Shown here piece by piece: positions 33,183 to 40,712 of a stretch of DNA of 64,000 nucleotides. Source of the stretch: Lentimonas sp. CC4 (GTDB lineage: Bacteria; Verrucomicrobiota; Verrucomicrobiia; Opitutales; Coraliomargaritaceae); contig NZ_CACVBO010000001.1 in assembly GCF_902728235.1 (NCBI RefSeq), positions 3,744,001 to 3,808,000 of the forward strand, written 5' to 3'. Position 1 is the stretch's first letter, and each line of letters starts with the position of its first letter. The notes below the pieces were generated by a model. That model made no database searches. It was not told where the DNA came from and was given only the letters and a program-made list of their open reading frames with translations. Both the position numbers and the translations under genes were made by a program.

Positions 33183-35692
33183 CCTCCTCTACATTTCCGA
33201 GCACGGAACGTCGTCACCGCAACTCCCATTAGAACAGTCAACAGTGGCGTCGACAGGACATTGATCCACTTAATGGCATTGAGCCGACTCTGGACTTCAG
33301 CTTCTCGCTGACTGCGCACACTAGATAGATCTGCAAGCTTTAGCCGAAGCGCTTGAGTCAAGGCGACCACCTGAGATCCCCCTTGACTATTGCGTGACGT
33401 TGCTAAGCGACGCGCTTGGCTCGCTTGTTCAAGATTTCCTTCCAGTAAGCTAATTTCCTGAGCCAGTTCAGCTATCGGCTCTCGATATGGCGCCACGAGT
33501 GACTGGCGTATCGCATCCCATCCATCCAGAGGACGCTTTGCCAAACTCCGTATGCGCAGCTCATGCAGAGAACGCTCCCCCGCGAGAAAATCGATAATAC
33601 TCTGCATCAACCCCACATTCGCGTTCATCGACTCGATTCGCCCACTCTGATCCTCGACTCCTGCGACCGTTCCGTATAGCCAATCAACATCTGAGACCAC
33701 CAAGACGCGGCCCTCATTTGGATCGTCCGTGCTGGTTTGTAGAACCATTAAGGGCAACCCGAAAGGCAATGGCTCAAACTGTCCCATCGTCTGCTCAAGC
33801 TGCGATGTATGTCCTTCAGCTACAATTGATACATCCGCCAGTAACGCAGCCCTAGACGTCCGAACTAATCCGACCGACTCATAGCCATCGATCGCAGCCA
33901 CTTCTAACGCGCCCACACAGCAGAAATGAACATAATCAAAGCCAGCAGTGATCGCATGCTCTGGATTAAATTCTCCCAATCCTAAAGTCAGAATAGCGGG
34001 ATTTGAGGAGCTTCCTTCCTCCGTGACATGCTCAGTCGCTAAGTCAAAGTCATACACTAAGCGATTATCTGAAAGGGTAATGCCTCGCCGTTGAATAAAC
34101 TCCGGAAGCTGTGAACTTTCCAACGCCGCCAAGTTTGAATCCCCAAAAGTTTGAGCCATCAACGAATAGGGATCTGCCAACACAACAAGATCACCACCTT
34201 GCTGCACGAATGATTCGAGTCGATTCGACAGCCCAGGATCTTTAACATTCTGATGTAACAACAGTATCATATCCAGATCGCTCCAATCCGAGTCCATAGA
34301 GAGGCCGCGCAGATTGTAACGCTGTTTTAAGACCTGAATACCAGTCCAATATTCAGCAGCCAGACGATCGCTTCGCGACTCAGTGAACGGGCTCAGAATA
34401 CCAATCGTTCGCCTTTCGATTTGGCCAACATCCAAGACCGCTTGCACCATGTCTCCCATAAAATAGCGTTCACGCTCTGGATCGATTACATCAAACACAC
34501 GCTTCCGATCCAAGCTCTCAACCACCAACCCGAACATCAACGGCTCCCCTTGATCAACCGAAAAGCTAGCCACTTCATCGGTCGCAGCAATACGTGCCGC
34601 TTGAGCATCACGACTCGGATCCAACACTTCAAAAGTCACTCGATGATTCGAACCATCAACAACCTGTTCCATCATCTCACGAATGCGCCGCTCATAACGA
34701 ACCAAGTCGAAGCCGAATTCTGGATGATGCGAAGTCGCAAACAATCGAACGATCACCTCCCGTTCAAGACCGCTTAACTCTTCCGCGACAGCCTGCGGCA
34801 AACTGTAACGCTGATCTTCAGTCATGTCGATTCGTCCAGGTATCACACTCAAGGCCACTGCAAGTAGCGCGTAGATGCTCAACGCCAACCATACTGGAAA
34901 ACCATACGTCAAAGCCCTGCTCAACCACGTCCCTCGCGTGCGACTGCCTCGCTGTATCAACAACGCACGTTGGCAAATCGCCAATGCTACGATACTTAGC
35001 AGTAAAAATCCGAGCAAACCAGCCAGTTCGATACGACCTTCAATAAAAGGGTCGAACTTCGGTGTAATTGAAATCGCAGCTAGACAATCTGTCATCCATT
35101 CCAAACTTGGAAATGAACTCAGAATGATATTCGCGACTCGAGTGACCCCACTGGTAATCAACACCAAACACAATGCAACCGAGCACACAAAAGCACCAAT
35201 GGATCCTCGCATAAATGCACAGACAGCAAGGCTTACTGAGGCGAATGCACATCCACATAAAAGACTACCAAGGTAGCCTGACACGATCACACCCAGGTCA
35301 GGATTCCCCAGCCACATAACAGTCACCACTGCTGGAGCAGTGAGAAATAAAGAAAACGCAACGACACCAAACGCAGCACATGCTTTTGCCAAAACCAAAG
35401 TGCCCATTTGTATCGGCTGAGTGCCCATCACTTCAAACAGTCCGCAGTGACTCTCCTCCGACCAACTCCGTATTCCAATCACCGGCGTCGTCATGGCAAA
35501 AACCCAAGGAATCCAACGAAAAAATGAATAGGATAATTCCGCCTCATTCACCTCCATAAATCCCCCCAACAGGAACATCGCCGCCAACGAGAAGAACGAG
35601 AATAGCACACAGTGCGAATACAGCACCGAGCTATACCACCAACTAGACAGTTCACGTAGGATTAGCACCCACACCTGGTTCAACATATTCAT
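33173..35692 (-). CDS. ABC-2 permease fused to GldG-like extracytoplasmic domain
   Basis: 839 residues. The N-terminal half (1-280) has about seven transmembrane helices and matches an ABC-2/GldF permease. The region from about 285 (RIDMTEDQRYSLP) to about 690 is the GldG/IntIFT-like domain, including DLDMILLLHQNV and GGDLVVLADPYS. A coiled coil (about 730-805, LAQEISLLEGNLEQASQARR) and a final helix close it. In Flavobacterium GldF and GldG are separate proteins, so this is a natural fusion. It leads an operon with DUF4340, helical-repeat and ATPase genes. The cargo is unknown and no gliding machinery is visible in the window. Confidence 0.87.
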   Translation of the reverse strand: MNMLNQVWVLILRELSSWWYSSVLYSHCVLFSFFSLAAMFLLGGFMEVNEAELSYSFFRWIPWVFAMTTPVIGIRSWSEESHCGLFEVMGTQPIQMGTLVLAKACAAFGVVAFSLFLTAPAVVTVMWLGNPDLGVIVSGYLGSLLCGCAFASVSLAVCAFMRGSIGAFVCSVALCLVLITSGVTRVANIILSSFPSLEWMTDCLAAISITPKFDPFIEGRIELAGLLGFLLLSIVALAICQRALLIQRGSRTRGTWLSRALTYGFPVWLALSIYALLAVALSVIPGRIDMTEDQRYSLPQAVAEELSGLEREVIVRLFATSHHPEFGFDLVRYERRIREMMEQVVDGSNHRVTFEVLDPSRDAQAARIAATDEVASFSVDQGEPLMFGLVVESLDRKRVFDVIDPERERYFMGDMVQAVLDVGQIERRTIGILSPFTESRSDRLAAEYWTGIQVLKQRYNLRGLSMDSDWSDLDMILLLHQNVKDPGLSNRLESFVQQGGDLVVLADPYSLMAQTFGDSNLAALESSQLPEFIQRRGITLSDNRLVYDFDLATEHVTEEGSSSNPAILTLGLGEFNPEHAITAGFDYVHFCCVGALEVAAIDGYESVGLVRTSRAALLADVSIVAEGHTSQLEQTMGQFEPLPFGLPLMVLQTSTDDPNEGRVLVVSDVDWLYGTVAGVEDQSGRIESMNANVGLMQSIIDFLAGERSLHELRIRSLAKRPLDGWDAIRQSLVAPYREPIAELAQEISLLEGNLEQASQARRLATSRNSQGGSQVVALTQALRLKLADLSSVRSQREAEVQSRLNAIKWINVLSTPLLTVLMGVAVTTFRARKCRGGCR

Positions 35693-35745
35693 GAATCAAT
35701 CAATAACTTTGAGTTCGTCTGAATACCATCCATCCAAACAGTCCG

Positions 35746-35778
35746 AAAAAGCAGGGGCAGTCTCAACCACCCCTGCTC
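35746..35778 (-). terminator. rho-independent terminator of the 35843..36643 gene
   Basis: Minus strand: GCAGGGG pairs with CCCCTGC across about 12 bases and runs into TTTTT. Confidence 0.8.
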
Positions 35779-35842
35779 GTCAATTAGATCTGGATTACCA
35801 GCAAGCAGCTGAATCTACCCAGTGACACACTCACACATCGGT

Positions 35843-36643
35843 CTATCTATCGACCCATGCGCATTCTAGTGTCGCGACCTTACCTGGAATATCCACGTTA
35901 TCAAAACGCCACGGTTTGTTATGAATGTTAATGACTGATCCAACATTGTGATCACTCAAGCGTGTCCACCGAACGTAATCACTATCACGTTTCACTTTAA
36001 AAAAGGTTCGAGCGCTATTGCTCAGGCAGGTATAATTCGCCCAATCAGTCGCAGCCGATAGTTCACCAAAATCCTTAATGCCGATGTTAGTGCGAGATAG
36101 GCTATCCCATTTAATGAAATTCGCGACAATCACCTGATTTGGCTTCAACTCAAAGAAGTCAATTTCGTGTGATTTACGATTACTCGATGTGCCTGAAGGC
36201 TCCAACCAAAACGAGGCTTGAGAACGCTTCACTTGATCTTTCAGCGAATTTGAACCGCCAGCGCTGGAACCACTAGTGGAGCCGTTCGCGACCATGCGGC
36301 AACGTGCGGTGATCCGATTACCATTGAAGGCCGTGTTGTGCCGAACACCGCCACCATATGCAATCGTGTCGTCTGAGGGCAAATTGTCGGACTTACAGAT
36401 TAACTTCCCATCTGAGAAGCTTACTTTATTAGCCTTAAATCCGATATTAAATAGATGGTTACTCTGCTTATTTCGAGACGTGGTATCGTAATACCAACCT
36501 CCGCTTAGACTGTCCATTGGCCAATCCTTATTGGATTGAGCTGATGATTCCTTGGGGAGAAGGAATGTCGATGCAGCGAATGCAAACACTGAAGTTGTAA
36601 TCATGCGTCGGAGTAGAGCCGACTGATTGCTTGTATTATTCAT
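35843..36643 (-). CDS. small divergent GH16-like protein, secreted
   Basis: 266 residues. Signal peptide about 1-35 (cut near SSA). The mature domain keeps the GH16 core order: ITARCRMV, then SQASFWLEPSG, then RKSHEIDFFEL with E160, D162 and E165 in the beta-bulge form, then ANFIKWD and a jelly-roll end (FKVKRDSDYVRWTRL). The chain is shorter than the three clear GH16 enzymes here and the loops differ strongly, including an SSAGGSN insert. It stands alone with its own terminator. It could be a narrow-specificity hydrolase or a related lyase-like jelly roll; the catalytic triad supports an active enzyme. Confidence 0.62.
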   Translation of the reverse strand: MNNTSNQSALLRRMITTSVFAFAASTFLLPKESSAQSNKDWPMDSLSGGWYYDTTSRNKQSNHLFNIGFKANKVSFSDGKLICKSDNLPSDDTIAYGGGVRHNTAFNGNRITARCRMVANGSTSGSSAGGSNSLKDQVKRSQASFWLEPSGTSSNRKSHEIDFFELKPNQVIVANFIKWDSLSRTNIGIKDFGELSAATDWANYTCLSNSARTFFKVKRDSDYVRWTRLSDHNVGSVINIHNKPWRFDNVDIPGKVATLECAWVDR

Positions 36644-37224
36644 ACTAGTTTTTCATTGGGTTTTTTCGGGCAGATTCGAAGTCGATCGAACCTTAGAGGG
36701 GTATTTTGCGTGATACTAAAACGGGGGAATATCACACTGAACTGAATGAATCAAAGATGCACGTTTATTCGGACTAACGGCATGCTCTGTCAAATAAAGC
36801 ATGGTTGCATCCGTGTTTTTTACAGGATCGGCCGACTCGAATCCCAGAGTTCGAGTGCAGCACTATAACGGTGTGTTAAGCCCACAAATGAAAAAATTAT
36901 ATAACTTCGAGGAGCTCGGTTTTCGCACGCTATGGAGCGTGGGCGTCTCGCCCTACGAACCGAATCTAAGCGTCTCGCCCTACGAACCGGACCTAAGCGT
37001 CTCGCCACCACAACCGTAGGCCGGAGGCCTACGCTCCATAAATGCCCCTGTAAACGCTCCATCTATTAAACCTAAAAAGGTGAGTTAAACCACCGATTTT
37101 AATCCTGCATGGAGCCCCGTGATCTGTTAGCGGGCCGTTCTGCGGCGGCGTAATCAGCACCATTCCATTTGCGTAAGGAAAAATAAATCATCACATCGCC
37201 GATGTAAAACCCAGTCACTGACAC
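36644..37224. other. gene-free stretch with small tandem repeats
   Basis: It contains the promoter side of the GH16-like gene, where GAATATCACAC matches 10531..10541. It also contains the tandem-repeat block 36931..37040 and otherwise nothing recognisable. The short plus-strand frame over the repeats is an artefact of the repeat. Confidence 0.5.
36931..37040. repeat. 27-bp tandem repeats inside a 14-bp inverted repeat
   Basis: Two full 27-bp units starting GCGTCTCGCCCTACGAACCG (36943, 36970) and a partial third (36997). Outside them TATGGAGCGTGGGC (36931..36944) and its near-complement GCCTACGCTCCATA (37027..37040) face each other, and GTAGGCC/GGCCTAC forms a hairpin at the right end. Looks like a small mobile or recombining intergenic element. 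Confidence 0.65.
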
Positions 37225-37254
37225 GAAAAAAGGCGCGAACCGAAGTTCGCGCCT
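37225..37254 (-). terminator. rho-independent terminator of the EF-hand lipoprotein gene
   Basis: Minus strand: GGCGCGAAC, TTCG-type loop, GTTCGCGCC, then TTTTTT. It lies about 165 bp after the stop at 37421. Confidence 0.85.
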
Positions 37255-37420
37255 CAATTCAAGGGCACCCTATATACCCTCAAATTCGAAACACCGAAGT
37301 GTTTCCTAACCCTAACAATAATCCTATATGAAATTACCTGATGAAGAATTTAACAGATTTCAGCCTACCCGCCTAGTGACGTTCCTATAATATACATTGC
37401 GATTCTTACACAGAGGCTGG

Positions 37421-37999
37421 CTACTGACCAAATGCCTCCGCGGGGCTCAACTTACCGTCACCATTCGTATCTTTCTTCTTAAAAGGCCCCGGCGCCCATG
37501 TCTTAGCGTCGCGGTGTGGTTGATTCTGAGCCAACCACACTGACAAGTAGCTAGTGAACTCTTCGAGCGAAAGATAACCATCCTGATCCACATCGTTGTC
37601 TCTAAAGCGTTGCTGTAAATTGCGCGGCGTCTTCGGAGGGAAGACGTATTCTGGTGCGGGTGTCTCGACAACAACCTCTGGCTCTGGTTCGACGACTTCG
37701 ACTATCACTGGTTCTGGCTCGACGACTTCGATCACCTCCACGATGGGCGCAGGTGCTACGACGATGATCGGCTCTGGCTCAACGACGATGGCTGCGATCG
37801 CAGGTTCGTGCATTTCGATTGGAGAGATAACGTCTGGCACCTCCATCACAGGCTCTACTCGTTGCGCAGGAGACGTTCCTAAACTGGAAGCAGGTGCTTG
37901 TGGAGCGGATGGTTGACTCTCTTTAGTGGTTTCGGAGCAACCAGCAAATGCTAGGGTGCAGACGAGCGTAAGTATGCATTGGGTATTATTCATAGACAT
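37421..37999 (-). CDS. EF-hand lipoprotein with long Val/Glu/Pro-rich linker
   Basis: 192 residues; ATG at 37999 or two codons later. Lipobox LAFAGC (Cys about 20). Residues about 45-125 are a low-complexity linker of VVEPEP/VIEVVEPEP units, like the periplasm-spanning Glu-Pro arms of TonB proteins. The C-terminal domain holds two calcium loops, DVDQDGYLSLEE and DTNGDGKLSPAE. Likely an outer-membrane lipoprotein that presents an EF-hand domain at a distance. Its promoter (38004..38042) has the same design as the other two EF-hand genes. Partner and role are unknown. Confidence 0.82.
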   Translation of the reverse strand: MSMNNTQCILTLVCTLAFAGCSETTKESQPSAPQAPASSLGTSPAQRVEPVMEVPDVISPIEMHEPAIAAIVVEPEPIIVVAPAPIVEVIEVVEPEPVIVEVVEPEPEVVVETPAPEYVFPPKTPRNLQQRFRDNDVDQDGYLSLEEFTSYLSVWLAQNQPHRDAKTWAPGPFKKKDTNGDGKLSPAEAFGQ

Positions 38000-38003
38000 A
38001 TAG

Positions 38004-38042
38004 AGTATAACTCCTCACGGTTCCAAATAACAGTGGCATTCT
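38004..38042 (-). promoter_or_regulatory. EF-hand-type promoter with upstream box
   Basis: Minus strand: AGAATGCCACTGT (38030..38042), exactly 20 bp, then TATACT (38004..38009), immediately before the EF-hand lipoprotein gene. Same box and spacing as 10530..10568 and 20451..20489. Confidence 0.65.
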
Positions 38043-38071
38043 AACAATAAAGAAGGCCAATTCCGACACTG

Positions 38072-39694
38072 CTACTTCGCACAACAAGTCGGGCGACTGC
38101 CCTGCCAACCCGCATCAAACTGCTTGAGCAATTCTTCGACGATGGCTGCATTGTCCTTTGCGATGTTAACCGTTTCGTTGGCATCTTGGTCGTGATCATA
38201 CAGCTCGACGAAGACAGGCTCGGCGCTTGGGTTTTCGACATCCTTCCAAACGACCAAGCGATAGCGATCTGTGCGCATGCTGTAACCCATCAGGCGATTC
38301 TCGAAGAGATCGCGATCCCACTTCTCACCTTGCTGCTCGATAATACGACCTTCGACTTCTTTGATCAGTGGCCCGAAGAATGTCTCACGCATACCAGGAG
38401 ACAGTGGGTTTGCAGCCCACTCACGTAGAGCAGGATCTGGGAACTGGCTGAATGCTGCGGCTTCCCACGGACGGCTCGGATCTGCGAGCAATGGTGTAAA
38501 GCTCGTGCCTTCTAAATGATCAGGCATCGGTAACCCGGCCAACTCTGTGAGTGTCGGATAAATATCAACCAATTCGACCAGTGCATCCGTCGTTTTGCCA
38601 CGACTGCCTGCTGGCATGTCTGGTGTCCAAATCATCATCGGCACACGCGTTGCAATTTCGTAATTCGTCGCCTTGCCCCAAATTCCCATATCTCCGAGGT
38701 GCCAACCATGGTCGCCCCAGACGATAATGATGGTATTATCGCGCACGCCTGCCTCTTCCAGAGCTTCGATCACAAGACCGATCTGCGCATCAATATAAGT
38801 GACACATGCGAGATACGCGTGCTTCAAGTTACGCGCTAATTCGTCGTCAATATCGCCACTTTTTGGAATTCCATCGCGCACACGTAACTCAAACGAAGCA
38901 TGTAAGCCCATCGCAGCACCGTCCTTGGGGCCTTCGACTTGTGTCGCAAGTGGAATATCGTCGTGGTCATACATATCCCAATAACGCTTGGGTGCGATAA
39001 AATCGAGGTGTGGTTTATAGAAGCCCATGCCGAGGAAGAAAGGCTTATCCTCCTGCAACATTTCCTTGAGCGTAGCAATCGCGACCTGTGCATTATAGCC
39101 ATCACGATATTCCGTATCCGCGACATCTGCGAACTCATAGGCAGGCCCTTGCACGATACCGGTGCGTCCGATGCCTTTGCCATATTTGGCTTCGAGCGTC
39201 TTTTTATTACGCGCTTGGATCGCACGGTTCTCCTTCAATGCGTAAGGATAATACGGCTTTTTAAGTTTAATCCGAGCGGGATCACGGCTCCAAGAAAACT
39301 CAGGATCGGAGTGCACCAGGTTATGATAAATCTTACCGATTTGCACCGCCTCGTAGCCGTTGGCAATGAAGTGCTGCGAAAGCGTCACTAGATCGGGGTT
39401 GAGCTCACGCAAATTCGCAGAGTTCTCGACCACACGATTACTATCGGGGCGCATGCCACTCATAAGGCTGGCACGTGATGGACCGCAAATCGCCTCTTGA
39501 CAATAGGCCCGGTTAAAGAGCAAGCCCTGACTCGCCAATTTGTCGAGGTTCGGAGAGATCGCAATCTCAGAGCCATAGCAGCCCAGTTCGGGACGCAGGT
39601 CGTCGATCGCAATGAACAGAACGTTCGGCTGACTTGCAGCAAAACTACTTAATGCGAGACAGCCCGCTGCTAAAATTGTGGAAATTCGTTTCAT
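38072..39694 (-). CDS. S1 family sulfatase (iduronate-sulfatase-like)
   Basis: 540 residues from ATG at 39694, where a signal peptide (MKRISTILAAGCLALSSFA) begins; the open frame extends 77 codons farther upstream into the GH16 gene but that part is shadow. Metal motif IDDLRPELGCYG is typical of the iduronate-2-sulfatase branch of S1. Formylglycine site C70-GPSR, then GDHGWHLGD. Last gene of operon B, 34 bp after the GH16 gene. It should take a different sulfate position than the 26905 and 48766 enzymes. Substrate position cannot be read from sequence. Confidence 0.9.
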   Translation of the reverse strand: MKRISTILAAGCLALSSFAASQPNVLFIAIDDLRPELGCYGSEIAISPNLDKLASQGLLFNRAYCQEAICGPSRASLMSGMRPDSNRVVENSANLRELNPDLVTLSQHFIANGYEAVQIGKIYHNLVHSDPEFSWSRDPARIKLKKPYYPYALKENRAIQARNKKTLEAKYGKGIGRTGIVQGPAYEFADVADTEYRDGYNAQVAIATLKEMLQEDKPFFLGMGFYKPHLDFIAPKRYWDMYDHDDIPLATQVEGPKDGAAMGLHASFELRVRDGIPKSGDIDDELARNLKHAYLACVTYIDAQIGLVIEALEEAGVRDNTIIIVWGDHGWHLGDMGIWGKATNYEIATRVPMMIWTPDMPAGSRGKTTDALVELVDIYPTLTELAGLPMPDHLEGTSFTPLLADPSRPWEAAAFSQFPDPALREWAANPLSPGMRETFFGPLIKEVEGRIIEQQGEKWDRDLFENRLMGYSMRTDRYRLVVWKDVENPSAEPVFVELYDHDQDANETVNIAKDNAAIVEELLKQFDAGWQGSRPTCCAK

Positions 39695-39728
39695 ATCAGA
39701 TACATTTAGTGGTTCATACAATAGTAGG

Positions 39729-40712
39729 TCAGTTCGCTTTCTGCCAGACACGGACATACTCGATTTCGTAATCGACGACTCCGTCCTCTTTCTCGCCAGC
39801 GGGGCTGTTGAGCTCCAAGTCTTCTTTACTCTCGGGAATTCCGTGCCATGGAAATATTTCGTTATCCAACCAAATATTGATCGGCACCGTGGCGACATAT
39901 CCATCGTAGTCATCGGGGACATCACGATTTTTCTTCGCCCATGCGGTCGCCTCTTCAGCGGTTACGCCTGTAAAGCGCTCACCATCGACATAGTATTTAA
40001 TGCCAGTCTCATCCCACTCGATCCCATACACATGGAAATCGTCAGCGAAGCGAAAACCGATGTCCTTTCGCTCGGTATAAGAAGGTTGCCCCTTTAGATT
40101 GGTCCAATCACGAATCGACCACCACAACTGGCTATCGAGGTGCGATTTATTGCCGCGTCCATCTCCATAGGCTTCGAAGAAGTCAAACTCGATGCCCTCG
40201 CCCATCGACCAAAAGGCGCTGGTGACCTGCGCATCGGCGGCCTTACTCTTAATCTCGATGTAGCCATACTTAAATTCCTTGCGCGAAATGAAGCAAGCTG
40301 TGGTGATATTCTCATAAGGCAGCGCTTCGCCAAAGACAGGCTGACGTATCTCATCGCTAAACGGGAAGTCAGGCTCCCAGCGCGTCTCAAGCTTCAGCTT
40401 ACCGTCTTCCAGACGATAGTTACGCCCAGAAAACTGCGACGGCGCACGCCCCGTCCACACTCGTTTCTCTGGCTTATCGGGATGCTTATAAAAAGGAACG
40501 CCGTCTTTGAATTTTCCTACGATATACCAACGATCTTCATCGATCTCGGTGCCCTCAAACTCATCGCTCACCACTGTGTTGTAAACCCATCCACCGACAT
40601 TGTCGGGATCTGAGAATGGCAATGGCTTGTCTGAGCTGCCTCCATTCAACGCAGGCACAATGGATAGTGCGCACGCGCTCAGAAGTATACCTCTGACTCG
40701 ATCGTAAATCAT
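39729..40712 (-). CDS. GH16 family endo-galactanase, secreted
   Basis: 327 residues with a hydrophobic N-terminus (signal, possibly with Cys at 14). Single GH16 domain: APSQFSG, TSAFWSMG, catalytic signature IEFDFFEAYG (E175, D177, E180), closing with DYEIEYVRVWQK. Unlike the other two clear GH16 proteins it has no C-terminal binding module. Its ATG overlaps the stop of the upstream GH-A gene (ATGA), so both are translated together. Context makes kappa-carrageenase-like or related activity likely. Confidence 0.86.
   Translation of the reverse strand: MIYDRVRGILLSACALSIVPALNGGSSDKPLPFSDPDNVGGWVYNTVVSDEFEGTEIDEDRWYIVGKFKDGVPFYKHPDKPEKRVWTGRAPSQFSGRNYRLEDGKLKLETRWEPDFPFSDEIRQPVFGEALPYENITTACFISRKEFKYGYIEIKSKAADAQVTSAFWSMGEGIEFDFFEAYGDGRGNKSHLDSQLWWSIRDWTNLKGQPSYTERKDIGFRFADDFHVYGIEWDETGIKYYVDGERFTGVTAEEATAWAKKNRDVPDDYDGYVATVPINIWLDNEIFPWHGIPESKEDLELNSPAGEKEDGVVDYEIEYVRVWQKAN

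Noticed and set aside
34594-35046. Plus-strand open frame of 150 codons and neighbours
   Set aside because: Entirely antisense to the GldF/GldG fusion gene, with composition expected of an opposite-strand shadow.
36943-37016. Tandem repeats considered as a CRISPR array
   Set aside because: Units are directly adjacent with no unique spacers, only 2.7 units exist, and no cas gene is near.
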